Below are positions 1 to 10,608 of a stretch of DNA of 64,000 nt, one piece after another. Source of the stretch: Gautieria morchelliformis (Eukaryota; Basidiomycota; Agaricomycetes; Gomphales; Gomphaceae); NCBI GenBank assembly GCA_015179125.1, contig WHVA01000180.1, positions 124,001-188,000 on the forward strand, given 5' to 3'. Positions within the stretch are counted from its first letter, which is position 1. Each line of letters starts with the position of its first letter. The notes under the pieces are model-generated. The model was not told the origin of the DNA. It saw only the letters and a list, made by a program, of their open reading frames with translations, and ran no database searches. The position numbers were made by a program, and so were the translations under genes.

Positions 1-535
1 GCAAAAGCATCCAATCGCTGTTGTCCACGATCAGCCTTTCGATATCGGCGTTGGGTGCGTTTTGATTTGCTCATAACATCAGGGCCCTTCATGTACTCCT
101 TGGGTCGGTCTGCTTCACATGATGAGCTCATGAAATGGACTTTGCAGGCGTTGACTGACCAATCCTGACCTTCTTCTTTGGCTGCAATTCAGATGGGATC
201 CAGTCTTCATCTGAAGGATCATCTCCGATGTTGACCACTAGCATATACATCTTTTCCTGAAGCTCCTCGTCATCCCAGTCTCCCAGCTCGGACATTTCTT
301 CAACTTCTGACCCCGACTCAATACCGGCCTCATCATTGTCAATAAGGACCCTTGTGCTGTCAAGATGCAGTTGTAATCCTTCATCCTCATCAGGCTGGTC
401 AGATGGGGATGGTGCATCAGACGGGTGATTTGCGGGGGGTTCCACATTAGGCAGGTCAGTCCCAGAAGGTTCTCCAGCCTGATTTCGAAGTCCAGTGATA
501 TTTCGGCGGCGTTTGGGAGGTCGTCCACGCGCCAT
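1..535 (-). CDS. AT-hook protein start, partial (runs off left edge)
   Basis: The reading frame starts at MARGRPPKRRRNITGLRNQ. The RGRPPKRRR stretch is an AT-hook-like basic patch, followed by an acidic, Ser/Pro-rich region of about 100 residues. Near position 130 the first frame ends, but a neighbouring frame continues to the window edge with KGPDVMSKSKRTQRRYR and GQQRLDAF. This order (basic start, acidic linker, KGPDV...KSxRTQRRY block) is, from memory, that of large basidiomycete proteins that end in a DDE-type endonuclease domain, probably transposon-derived. That assignment is inference, because the catalytic part lies outside the window. The change of frame near 130-160 means either an intron or a frameshift. 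An upstream in-frame ATG at 607 exists, but it lies in the tandem repeat, so 535 is preferred. Confidence 0.5.
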
Positions 536-539
536 ATTG

Positions 540-960
540 GTACCCACATTCAACGTTGAATGAGCCACGGGGTTAGGTCTAACACCAGCGTAAGATGGCT
601 GGTGCAATGTTCAACCGACTATGTGACTGGTACCAGCGTTCAGCGTTCAGCATTCAGGGTTCAACGAGCTATGGGGTTAGGACTTACTACTGCAGTAATA
701 ATACCAGTGTAGGGTGGCCAGTGCAACGTCACCAACTATATGATTGGTACCAGCACTCAGCATTCAGCGTTCAGTGTTCAATGAGCCACAGGGTTAGGAC
801 TTACTACCGCAGTAATAGCACCAGCGTAGGACGGCAGGTCCAACCTTACCGACTATGTGATTGGTATCAGCGTTCAACGTTCAATGAGCCATGGGGTTAG
901 AACTTACTACTGCAGTAATAACACCAGCGTAGGATGGCTGGTGCAACGTTCAACAGGACG
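540..960. repeat. Degenerate tandem repeat, unit about 102-120 bp
   Basis: Four imperfect units are seen. Each carries GGGGTTAGG-like, ACTACTGCAGTAATA-like, CACCAGCGTAGG and TGATTGGTACCAGCGTTCA-like segments, with a short inner repeat of GTTCAGC. The array begins immediately upstream of the AT-hook gene start, so it may overlap its promoter or 5' leader. Confidence 0.8.
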
Positions 961-1607
961 TGCTGCGCAGTTTATTGCTTCAGCGCCAAACTAATTTCAA
1001 ATATGTGAACGTAATCATTCTCAGCTCATCGAGAGCTCTCGTTTGCGCATTTTTTCAGAATTTTCCCGATTTTTTTCAAGGGGTGGCCAAATTTTTGGGG
1101 TATCCAACCCCAAATTTTTGATTTAGAGGAATCGGCTCGTACAAATCAACTCGTTAGGTCATAAAGAGCACACTCTAACAGGTTTTGACCATTTAGTACT
1201 TTTGTGGCGATGTCCAAAATTCGGTCGCTAAAATTGTCGTGTTTGATTGTCCGCAACTGTAGTCAAATGCTGCATTTGATCAGACGCCCCATTTGATGCC
1301 AAAACAGATGCTCCTTGTCTTCGTCTTCGAGACCCCAGATCCCATGGCGGTCTTCGTCATCATTTATAGCTAGTGACGTTTCCCAGATATTCTCCAGTTT
1401 CTGAATATAATCATCCGTCGGCCGATCAAGGACGCAGCCATCAAAGCAGGTCTATATATGACATTGGTAACGATTATCTGTCAGCGAAAGAGGCATACGG
1501 GTTCCGGAGACAAAACCGAGCAGTACGCCTTGCGCGTATGGGGTTATAAGGTTTGATTTCACCTCATTACCATTGGCATTTATCCCGGGACCGAAAGGTG
1601 TCCAGCC
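961..1607. other. Unassigned AT-rich stretch upstream of 7TM copy A
   Basis: No convincing gene is seen. The segment holds a small inverted repeat of AAATTTTTGGGG type near 1089-1125. Its right border is where homology to the 7TM family begins, in the middle of intron 2/exon 3. Confidence 0.4.
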
Positions 1608-2592
1608 ATGGTAGAAATGAAGTGCCAACCGCAGCGGTTACCCGCGAGGCCATGTATTGGATTTCGGAACTGCTGTTCGAACGATGAAATCCTGGAGATT
1701 GCGATTTCAATATGCTGGTATTTTATAGATGATGATGGGGATTTGGCAAGTTTCCAATATGTACTCAACCGTAATGTCGTCGGTCGCAAATTGCCACTTT
1801 GCAGAAGCCTCTGACATTTGGCTGTACTAGAGCAAATAGCCTTGTGCCATTTTGATGGCCACAGTGGTATCAATGTGCAATACCTGCTCACACCGAATGC
1901 CTCGGCTATCCTGGACGGCATGAATCGACCAGATGAACGTGTGTGAAACCCATTAATTGCCTTGTTACCCTCTTCATCTCCTTAGTCCGGATCTTTTGCA
2001 GAGCTGAGGCAACAGCAGGCCATATACCGTGCGCTGCAGATAACGGGCGGTCACATTGGACTTCCCATCCTCGTCCTTTTCTTTTCGAAAACGGCGCAAC
2101 GGGATCTGACCTTTCTTAACTTTTGCTTCACCTGGATATTTTCCAGCGTAACTTTCTCTTTCGGGTGAGTCAAATGCTTGTCGTATTTCGGGTCACAGCA
2201 CTTCACTACGGGATACGGCAGACTATACCGTTTGGGACCAGCAAGCCTATTTTTTGGAGTCACTCTTCCATTCATCCACTCTGACCAGGAGTGCTTGACT
2301 CAGGCAGCACTGGTCTTCGGAGCTCAGGTAATGGCAGATATAGCCATGTGTGCATTGATTGTTCAGGTAGCTCAGTTTTTCTATCTCATGACGAGGACAC
2401 AATTCAGACACACATAGCTTTGGTTTGATTTCAGAGCTGCTATTCATGGGCCTCGTAGTCCCAGACAAATTCGATGGACGAAAGCTATGGTGGATCTCAT
2501 TTGTCATCATCTGTCATTGGTATTTATGAGACCTTTCTTCACTACACTGAACAGCTTCTGGCAGCGCCTTACGTGTCTCTACTGGGATAGAC
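1608..2592 (+). pseudogene. 7TM family copy A, truncated at both ends
   Basis: Homology to the 7TM family (see copy B) begins at the exon-3 acceptor near 1620. It covers the Cys-rich ectodomain (PCIGFRNCCSNDEIL), the short exon 4, the TM1-TM2 exon (2000-2170), the TM3 exon (2219-2367) and the start of the TM4 exon. It stops near 2592 after the LAAPYVSLLG-like segment. The signal-peptide exons and everything from TM5 to the C-terminal tail are absent. Splice sites in the retained part match the other copies, so this looks like a fragment left by unequal recombination rather than a retrocopy. It is immediately followed by the promoter block of copy B, which suggests a tandem duplication whose junction removed the 3' half of A. 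Confidence 0.75.
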
Positions 2593-2729
2593 TCGGGGCC
2601 CCTAACCGCCACGGACGAAATAGGAAAGTCGTCCAATAAAATGAATACAAATTCATCCGCAAAACCGCGTCCACGCATATTTGCGTACCTGGAGACCCTC
2701 CCTCTCTTTCGGAGAGAGTCCGGGACCCG

Positions 2730-2947
2730 TGATAATCGCCCATATCCAGTGAGGTGGCACCGGATGGGAGCCGCGGCTATAGATGTGGAGCGGTTGAATA
2801 GACGCGAGCACAAGTGTTTTGATTTTTATACGAGTTCCTCCGACTGTGTAGGCCCTCAGTTCCTCCTCAGCCTCGCCTGCCCTGCCCGCAGTCCTCGGGG
2901 TGAGTTTGATGGACTTCTTGGGGTTCGTGGACCGCACCCTTATAAAC
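2730..2947 (+). promoter_or_regulatory. Conserved upstream block and TATA box of 7TM gene B
   Basis: A block from ATAATCGCCC (2731) through ATACGAGTTCCTCCGAC (2828-2844), TTTGATGGACTTC (2905-2917) and a TATA-like CTTATAA (2939-2945) lies about 80 nt upstream of the start codon. The same ordered motifs occur upstream of copies F and H at similar spacing. Conservation across paralogs and distance to the ATG support a core promoter; activity is inferred. Confidence 0.55.
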
Positions 2948-3026
2948 GAACGGGCTAGTTCTGCAGCTTCTGCTAGGCGGAGTCCATCACAGATTCTGTC
3001 AGGAATTTCTCTCTGTACTTGCGACA

Positions 3027-5315
3027 ATGCTCGGGATTGCGCTGAGTCTACTCTTCGTCTCTGCTGCCCCATCTTCAAGCAGTAAGCATAATATTCTGAA
3101 TCTTGCCCGGAACTTATGTCTGCGTTCAGTCAATGTGTTTTACCGTGACATTCCATGGCGAGCCCTTCTTCCTCCACCCATTCCATTGTGGGCCCCTCTT
3201 CCCAATGGGACACTGGAGACAAAGGTGAACTGTTCAGTCACTATGGAAGTTCAACTCAAAATAGGAACTAGCACTGGTCCAGGCGAAGTGTCACAGTCTG
3301 CCGGACGCTGAAGAACAGGCATGTCGCGTCGGCATACGTGGCTGCTGCTCAAACAATGAAATCCTCTATCTTGCGATTGCGGAATTGTGCGGCGTACCTT
3401 TTGCCAGTGACTCCGTCGGTCAGGCATATACCCAGTATGGAATAAACTGTAACCTTTTCAGTTGGTTTTACCACTGCAGAAGCATCTGACATTTGGCTGT
3501 ACTAGACCAAATAGCCCTGTGCAATTTTGATGGCCACAGTGCTATCAATGTGCAACTCCTGCTCACACAGAATGCCTCGGCTATCCTGGACCGTTTGATT
3601 CGACCAGATGAACGTGTGTGAAACCCATTAATTGCCTGGTTTCCCTCTTCATCTCCTTAGTCCGGGTCTTTTGCAGAGCTGAGGCAACAGCAGGCCATAT
3701 ACCGTGCGCTGCAGATAATCGGCGGTCACATTGGACTTCCCATCCTCATCCTTTTCTCTATCTTTTCGAAAACGGCGCAACGGGATCTTACATTTCTTAA
3801 CTTTTGCTTCACGTGGATATTTTCCAGCATAACCTTCTCTCTTGGGTGAGTCAAATGCTTGTCATATTTCGGGTCACATCACTTCACTACGGGATACGGC
3901 AGACTATACCGTTTGGGACCAGCAATTCCATTTGGACTCACTCTCCCATTCATTCACTCCGACCAGGAGTGCTTGAACCAGGCAGCATTTGTCTCCGGAG
4001 CTCAGGTAATGACAGATACAGCCATGTGTGCATTGATTGTTCAGGTAGCTGTCTTCTTTTATCGCCATGACGAGTACACAATTCAGACACACATAGCTTT
4101 GGTTTGATTTCAGAGCTGCTATTCATGGGCCTCGTAGTCCCAGGCAAATTCGATGGACGAAAGCTATGGTAGATATCATTTGTCGTCACCTGTGATTGGT
4201 ATTTATGGGACCTTTCTTCACTACAACAGCTTCTAGCAGTGCCTTACGTGGCGCTGTTGGCGTTCTCGTTGCCGGCTCTCGGCGCTAGCGTTAACTTCGT
4301 CAGACATCACTGCTTCTACGGTTAAGCCTCTTCTGATTTTGAATCTATTTTCAGCTTGGATCTAGAGGATTATTTGCCTCTCAGATGAATTTTTATTGCA
4401 TGTTACTTGAAAATAACACTTTGTGAGCACTTTCCATGCCTTCATCTAGACTGTGCAAACCGGCTATGACCTCCACAGCCTTATCTTCCACTACACCGTA
4501 TTGCTCACCATCTTGATTGTCACTCTCATAGTTGATGGTAAGTTGACCCTCACCATGTTGCTTCCCTAATCTGTTCCAAAGCATGCGTAATCCACATTCT
4601 GTACCGCCGTTGGTGGTTTTTTCAACAGACTGGAGGGAAGGCAATTGGAGTACCACTCTCTGTTGCCGTTCGTGTCGTCATCTTTTGCGCGTATCGCCTT
4701 GTGATTGCCGTGTATGTTCCCTTTCCCCATATGCTGTCTCTGTATCATGTGTCTGATCATTTGCATGGATATCCGCTCGGCTACATATGGACTTGCCAAC
4801 ATGAAAGGGCTTATGTGGCAACTATGCTCAACACCCAGGGAATCACTGTCCTTAGTGGCACTAATGGACCTGATGCATTTATCCCCCCTGGAATCAGTGT
4901 CATTATTGGCGCTTATACTTCTTCTTTAATCCCTGTATGGGTCAACATGCTGCAAGCCGGAAGTGCGTTTTGGTGGCCCTCATGCTATATTAACCATACT
5001 AGTACTCATGAGCTCCAACTGTCATAGCCCCTCTCATTGCATCTCTTATCTTTGGCATGAGTAAGGTGAGCATTGTTGTAGTAATTCTGTAGCTGGAGCT
5101 GCCTATCTCAGGAATTTCTTGATGCCTTGATGCTTTGGAGATTGTTCAACCCCATTCTTGCTACTTCGATTTGCCGTCACAGAAGGTCTCCAGTCACACC
5201 AAGGGAATCCAATGTGGGAGGAGAGGTTGTCGATGATAAGAGTGTGGTCTCCCGTGATAGCATATTGGATATTAGGCAAGAAACGAAGGGTTCCGATGGG
5301 TGTTTGGCCCTGTAG
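3027..5315 (+). CDS. Orphan 7TM receptor-like protein, copy B, 13 exons
   Basis: Modelled exons: 3027-3081, 3130-3224, 3289-3448, 3506-3613, 3677-3845, 3903-4044, a short one near 4116-4133, 4230-4298, 4355-4422, 4479-4537, 4582-4962, 5028-5065 and 5112-5315. The frame stays open across GT-AG introns of about 45-65 nt, giving roughly 520 residues. The start MLGIALSLLFVSAA is a signal peptide. An ectodomain with RGCCSNNEIL follows, then TM1 (IIGGHIGLPILILFSIF), TM2 (FLNFCFTWIFSSITFSLG), TM3, TM4 (LLAVPYVALLAFSLPALG), TM5 (TVLLTILIVTLIVD), TM6 (AVRVVIFCAYRLVIAVYV) and TM7 (TPLIASLIFG), and a basic/acidic cytosolic tail. This resembles an expanded Agaricomycete 7TM family recalled from memory. 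Ligand and partners are unknown. The acceptor of the small exon near 4116 is the only junction I could not fix. No lesion was seen, so the gene may be functional. Confidence 0.72.
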
Positions 5316-5577
5316 TTTTTCTTTTTAATTTGCTTCGACAATTTGTTATGGTCATGACATATTCTATCAGTTTAGTCTCATGTTGTATTCTATGCTTCTT
5401 CCTTAATTATACATCTGTGTCGCCGCATATATCTGGACTTCAGTGGCAACTTTTGGGTTACATTGTCATTATTTTGTGATGTATGCAAGTTCTGGCCCAC
5501 CGTTAGGATCATAGAGGAAGCAGTGAGCTTCTATTCAAGGTAGTTACCAGGGGGTAGATGAGTCAAAAGAGTCGCAG
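5316..5577 (+). other. 3' flank of gene B, fused to the middle of copy C
   Basis: This stretch matches the 3' flank of copy F (about 23253-23505) up to the words AGTCAAAAGAGT. It then switches abruptly into the TM4 exon of another copy, which marks a recombination junction. Confidence 0.65.
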
Positions 5578-5851
5578 AGGTGTTCTCATTGCCAGCTCTT
5601 GGTGTCAGACCTCATTGCTTCTATGGCTAAGCCTCCTCTGATTTTAAATCTATTTTCAGTTTCGACCTGGAAGATCAGGGGCTGTTCAAATGGGTTTTTA
5701 TTGTATGTTACTTGGAAACAACACTCTGTGAGCACTTGCATGCCTTCATCTAGACCGTTCAAACCAACCACAACCTCATAGCCTTATTTCCCAGTACACC
5801 ATATTGCTCTCTGTGTTGATTGTCACTCATATTTGATGGTAAGTTGACCCT
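5578..5851 (+). pseudogene. 7TM family copy C, left piece (TM4 exon to TM5 exon)
   Basis: Sequence homologous to the end of the TM4 exon (FSLPALG-like), the following exon with FYCMLLGNN, and the TM5 exon up to its donor GTAAG at about 5840. It ends at ACCCT, where a Copia element begins. The continuation of the same intron resumes at 15283, after a second ACCCT. The upstream half (signal peptide to TM3) is missing because the piece is fused to the 3' flank of gene B. As in copy H, the TM4 exon is shorter, ending PALG just before the intron. Confidence 0.75.
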
Positions 5852-8223
5852 TGTTGATGTGAGCATGTGTATAAGGGTGTAAGCATGTGTATAGGGGTAT
5901 AAGCTGTGAACGCAGGGTCAGCTTGGAATGGTAAGGGAGACATCGGAAATACGGCGACGGTTGATGACTGGTCTCGGTCATGATTGACCGAGACCTTATA
6001 TCTGTTGTATGAGTAGTTAGTAGCCCCTCAGTGAACCATCCATTCACTGAGGTGCGTATCTTGTTGTTCGCCTGAGTGTACAGTTACTCATTGATTCTCA
6101 GGTTCGTGTATTTAGGTATAGCAATTATATACGCTGAGTGAACTGTCCGTTCACTGAGGTTCATGTATTTAGCTACTGCATGCATAACCACAACAGGTTA
6201 TGGGCCCTGCAGAGCCCAATATGCCAACCGCAAACACCAAGATGTTCACTGTACCTAAATTAGTGCATGATGGTACCAATTGGGTTACGTGGAAGAGCCA
6301 GATGTTGGCCACACTGGCGTCCACTGGTCATGCCCAACGGCACTTGGATGGGACTGCTCGAGTCCCCTTTTGATCCCTACATACCCCAGTGGTCATGTAC
6401 TCATGGATAAGGAGGAGGAGGACTTGGAGGAGCTGGAGAAGCAATGGGATGATTATTATCAGCACGAGGCAACCATTAAAGTGCAGATTTTTACCACAGT
6501 GCCAGACAGTGTACTGATCGATATCTGGAACCTGGATACTGCAAAATCAGTATGGGAAGCTGTATGTGTGAAGCATGAAGCGAAGGCACTCACTGTTAGA
6601 GCCGACATGTGGTGTCAAATGTATGAGCTGAAGTGCAAGGATGACGCAAACATCCGTATGCACCTGGAAACTCTCATGAAGATGCATGAGCAGCTTGCAG
6701 GTATGAATGCTGCACTCACCGATGAAGACTTGGTCACCATCATCATTGGATCACTCCCTAAATCCTATCGACCACTCATTAATGCAGTCACCATGTCCAC
6801 ATTGCATGCTAAGATGAACCTGGAGCCAGATCAGGTCGGGGAGACCCTGATAGACGAGTTCAAGCACCTGGCTATTGAGGAGTGACAACTCAAGGCGTGC
6901 AAGAATGCCCTCACTGCAGTGAAAGGCCAGGGGAAGTCCCAGGCATGCAGTTGCACTTCCAGTGCCATGAGGACAGACATGGAGTGTTGGAAATGTGAAA
7001 AGAAGGGTCATATCAAGGCTGATTGTCATTCTAAAGTGAAAAAGAGAGACAAGAAGGAAGATGATAAGAAGGGAAGCATGTCAGCAAATGCAGCAACAGA
7101 GGGTGAAGACTTTGCCTTCACGACTATGGAGGTTGTTTGGAAACTATAAGAAGTATCAAACTCTAATATCTCCTTAAGACCATTTAAATGCTTGGAGTCT
7201 ATTCTAAACATAATTTGGATTTTAAAACTTTTGGAATTTATAAAACTTATTTATACATCATGAAACAAAGCATCTTTTAAGAGCTGAATAGATTATGAAA
7301 CACTGGTGAGTTAGAGCTTTAAGAATTTTAAAAGGTAGACTCCCTTAGATAGTACATTTCATACACATGTATGCCATTGACACCTTTAAATACATACGTG
7401 TTACCTCGGAATGGGTGAGTTAACTAGAATGTATTTCTATTTGATTCAACATACTAAGAATACCTTGGCGGGTTTGCTTAATTAGGAAGGTTGTAGCATG
7501 AAAAATCTCCAATAATATCCTACATATGTTACATGGAAAGAACTGCAGTTTAGCTTTTAAAAAATGGAGTACCAACAAAAGTATTAACAGATATCTATAA
7601 ACAGAAGGAAATCATATACAATGGATTCTATTAAATGACCTTTAATTGTTTAGCATGTAACATGGAGAACTATTTCCCAGAATTGCCTTTTAATGATGGA
7701 ATAGTTTCAGAAAAGATATCATTATTTAAAGATGGAGTTTTATGGGAACATCACTTTTATTAGTAAACATCTGATATTATAGTAATTCCAAACACCCTCC
7801 TATGTTTACTGGGGCTGAGCTTGCACTGTAAGCCAGTGCACAGATGGGTCAGGAAACCAATGTCTATGACTCAGGCGCATCGGGCCACGTGTTGCCAAGT
7901 TGACACCGCTTCACCACCTTCAAAGAAATTGCACCGCAAACGACCAACGCTGCGGACAGGACCATCTTCCAAGCCACAGGGATAGGGAACATGAGGGTCA
8001 GTATTCCTAATGGGAAAATGATGACATATGTCACCTTGAAGGATGTGCTATATTGCCCAGACCTTGCTTTCACCCTGGTCTCCATAGCCTGCTGCGATGC
8101 AGCCGGTTAAAGCAACTGCAGACTAACGGTGGAGGGGAGTAGTTCACAGACCACATGAAATCAAAAGGAACAGTCAGACGCCTCACTGTACATGACACAC
8201 CTGAGGAAAATGGTGTGTCAGAG
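5852..8223 (+). mobile_element. Ty1/Copia retrotransposon fossil (5' LTR, gag, protease, integrase start)
   Basis: A 5' LTR (5852-6195, TGTTGATG...ACAACA) is followed by a GGTTATGGGCCC primer-site-like word and a Copia gag (MPTANTKMFTVPKL, then a UBN2-type region to about 6885). A CCHC knuckle (CWKCEKKGHIKADC), a protease-like DSGASGH segment (about 7868) and an integrase-like GTVRRLTVHD segment follow. The element is broken and interrupted by a MITE at 7128-7800 and by an LTR at 8224. It is bounded on the left by the target repeat ACCCT (5847-5851). The right copy of that repeat is at 15278-15282, so this insertion founded the whole 9.4-kb nest. Old by its degree of decay. Confidence 0.8.
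7128..7800. mobile_element. PIF/Harbinger-like MITE, 673 bp
   Basis: Terminal inverted repeats GGAGGTTGTTTGGAAAC and (reverse complement of the right end) GGAGGGTGTTTGGAATT are flanked by a 3-bp duplication TAT (7125-7127 and 7801-7803). The interior is AT-rich with no coding potential. Removing it restores continuity of the surrounding Copia sequence. 3-bp target duplications and GG(G/A)GG..TGTTTGG termini are typical of PIF/Harbinger; the superfamily call is inference. Confidence 0.65.
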
Positions 8224-8530
8224 TGTAAAGAACTAGATTCACAGTGGGGGGGGGGGTCCACAAGACCCCACTGTATATTAGTGTGTGGGAACTGCCTAGC
8301 AGTTCCCCAGCTTACCTTGTAACCATTACTACGTAGTATCAGAATCCCACAGCCTGGTTGATCTCTGCTGCTCTTGTGATACCCACAAGGCCTTAAGTTT
8401 ATTCTCTTACACTTTTTTGAGATTCCATCAGCTGTTTGCCCAGCAAACAGCTGGACTGTGATTTCTGCAGCGTCTTGCAGAAGACCGCTACTCTGATGGC
8501 TCTTCACTGTCGAAAACACCCATTACCATG
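8224..8530 (+). mobile_element. LTR of family D (Gypsy-type), right end unclear
   Basis: Starts TGTAAAGAAC inside the Copia integrase region. It shares the words CCACAAGACCCCACTGTAT, GTTCCCCAGCTT and CTACGTAGTATCAGAAT with the LTR at 56809-57001 (opposite strand), and the later part with the LTR at 60605. No matching target duplication was found, so its right border is approximate. Confidence 0.55.
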
Positions 8531-9701
8531 ATGTCTTCATCGCGGGAATGCTACAGTAGCACATCCTCACGCTACTGTCTGGATGTGGCATTCCAGTGCA
8601 TGGACCGCCATCTCAAGACAATCGTGTGACATTGTGGAGGTCTTCAGCGGCCATTATGATGTCTCTCCAGGGCACATCCACGCACCAGGGCCCATGTGAG
8701 TCAAGGTGAATGGGGCCACGCCTTCGCTGAAGGAAGGTGGGGAACAGGTCATGCAAAAATGACTGGTTGCGCAAGTGGCCAGCCCAACCCGGTGGCCTGG
8801 CCACGATGAGGTCCCTCCATGGCGCATGGATGCGCCACAGCACCCACAGCCTCGTCAGGCATCCCAGCAGCCAACCAGCCAGGTTGGCCACACTGTGCAT
8901 GACGTGCGATGTGACACCGCCTCCACCACCCCTATTGCGCATCCACACTCCAGGCCACCCCAGATGGCCATGGACGATGGCACACATGTGCATCCACCAT
9001 GGGGAACCCCCAGGAGCCCCCCAGGATGGCTGGGAACCCGTGTAAGCCGCCACCAGTGTGCAGCATCATCCGTGCGCCCCAGGTACCTCCCCGGCTGCCC
9101 TGCTCCCTCCCAGCAAGTGGGAATGGTGGTGCACAGAATCATCTGTGGCCCCAGGCGCCATCCCAGCTGCCCTGCTTGCTCCCAGCGAGCAGGAGAGGTG
9201 GTGCATGCTCCCTAGAGCTTAACTTAAAAAAATTAATCAAATTTTTACGTGCATCCACCTCTGGGGGCCCTCAAAAGGCCCCTAGAGCTCGCCAGGTGTC
9301 CCATAACCTGCGCCGGCCCCTCTGCCCATGCTCATGGCCACCTGCGGACCCACCCCCATCCAAGGTGGGCCCCATGCAATGCCCCAGGTCCCCAGCAGAC
9401 AGGCATGCTGCTGGGGTACCTCTCCACATGACAGGACTGGCCCACTGCCACGTCCATGCTAGCGCGCAGCCTCAAGGGCTGCCCCCATCCAAAGCGGGCC
9501 CCGTGCGGCGCAACAAGTCCCCAGCAGCCGTCAAGCATGCTGGGGCACCCTTCCATGCTGCAGGATCAGTCCGCCACCGCGCGTCCACAGTCGCACGTGG
9601 CCTCATGAGCCACCCTGCCCCCCCCCCGTTGTCTTTCATCAAGTGGGGAAGGTGCCGCACACCCCATCGGGCATGCATCCGCCTCTGGAGCCCTGCAAAA
9701 G
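8531..9701. repeat. GC-rich degenerate repeats, no gene
   Basis: Long open frames here (for example 8999-9706) are low-complexity Pro/Ala/Ser/His sequence caused by GC-rich repeats. Diverged units of about 115 bp recur, built on CCCCCATCCAA, GGGCCCC, CCCCAGCAG and GCATGCTG. No conserved protein motif was recognised. Confidence 0.55.
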
Positions 9702-10103
9702 TGTAGAGGACAGGAATTGTAGGCAGTAGGACTGGACTTGATACTGAAAAGACTAGACTAGAAATCAATTTACTACCGGATTTCTGGGTCAATAAATCAA
9801 AGGAAAATAAGACTAATTTATTTGTCACTGAGAGAGGGGGGAAATGTATCTCACTGTGCATATACTACCACCCGGCCCTTTAGCGCCCGCGCACGTCGAA
9901 ATGATTATGTAAGGGTGCCAGTGGTGAAGAGAAGAAAAACAGATCGAAATAGAAGTACAAATATTTGATAGAAATTTTTGGAAAAATTCTGAAAAAAAAA
10001 AAAGTGATCATAGTAGAACAATCTGGAAAGAAATTGGACAGAAATATGGATGGTGGAATTTATTTGGCTTGATTTTGGTGCAGGAGCATAAATGCACCCA
10101 ACA
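9702..10103 (+). mobile_element. Solo LTR, family B, 402 bp
   Basis: TGTAGAGGACAGG...GCACCCAACA, flanked by the exact 5-bp repeat AAAAG (9697-9701 and 10104-10108). A second copy is at 12337-12821. No coding part is attached, so the element is a solo LTR left by recombination. Confidence 0.8.
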
Positions 10104-10608
10104 AAAAGTTCCCAGAGGCTCCTGGTTGTGGTGTATGTTGCACCCATCGCATCGCCAGCCCCTGCAGAGCCACCACCATTTGGGGTGGTCCCCAGGTGAT
10201 GCAACAAGCCCTCAGCAGTTGTGAAGTTAGCTGGGGCACCAGGCCATGTGACAGAGCCAGCCTGCAGCAGCACCCAAGTGTAGTGTTTTCCCGGGCCCAG
10301 CTTAGGCCCCGACAAAGCCGGAGCCGAGCCCTTACAGGCCAAGCCGAGCTGGGCCGTAGCCGTCTCCAGGCCATCCTAAAAAGCCCAGCTCAGGATTTGA
10401 CAAGCCTGAGCCAAGCCGTGAAGCCATGGCTCTTGAGCGCCTAGATGGTATGGGTGAAGCCATCCTGGGCGGCCAGGCACAGCGCGCCGGCATCATGCGT
10501 GGGAAAATTAGATAAGGCGCTTAATATTCAAATGAGGGATGAAAAAGGTGTTTTTCACCCTGCGGCCATGCTCCAGCGAGCCGGGGCCAAAGCCGAGCCG
10601 AGCCAGAG
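10104..10608. repeat. GC-rich repeats with an AGCCGAGCC-rich tract
   Basis: Continues the GC-rich repeats of 8531-9701. From about 10290 it becomes a degenerate AGCCGAGCC/AAGCCC tract. The tract is cut by the LTR at 10609 and resumes at 11958. Confidence 0.5.

Noticed and set aside
540-900. GGGGTTAGG words resembling telomere repeats
   Set aside because: They occur once per 102-120-bp unit and are not tandem TTAGGG, so this is a minisatellite and not a telomere.
2641-3078. Overlapping frames of 105 and 141 codons on opposite strands
   Set aside because: They cover the promoter block of gene B; no family conservation as protein in copies F or H.
8999-9706. 235-codon open frame rich in Pro/Ala
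   Set aside because: Open only because of GC-rich repeat composition; overlapping frames on both strands are equally open and no domain motif is present.
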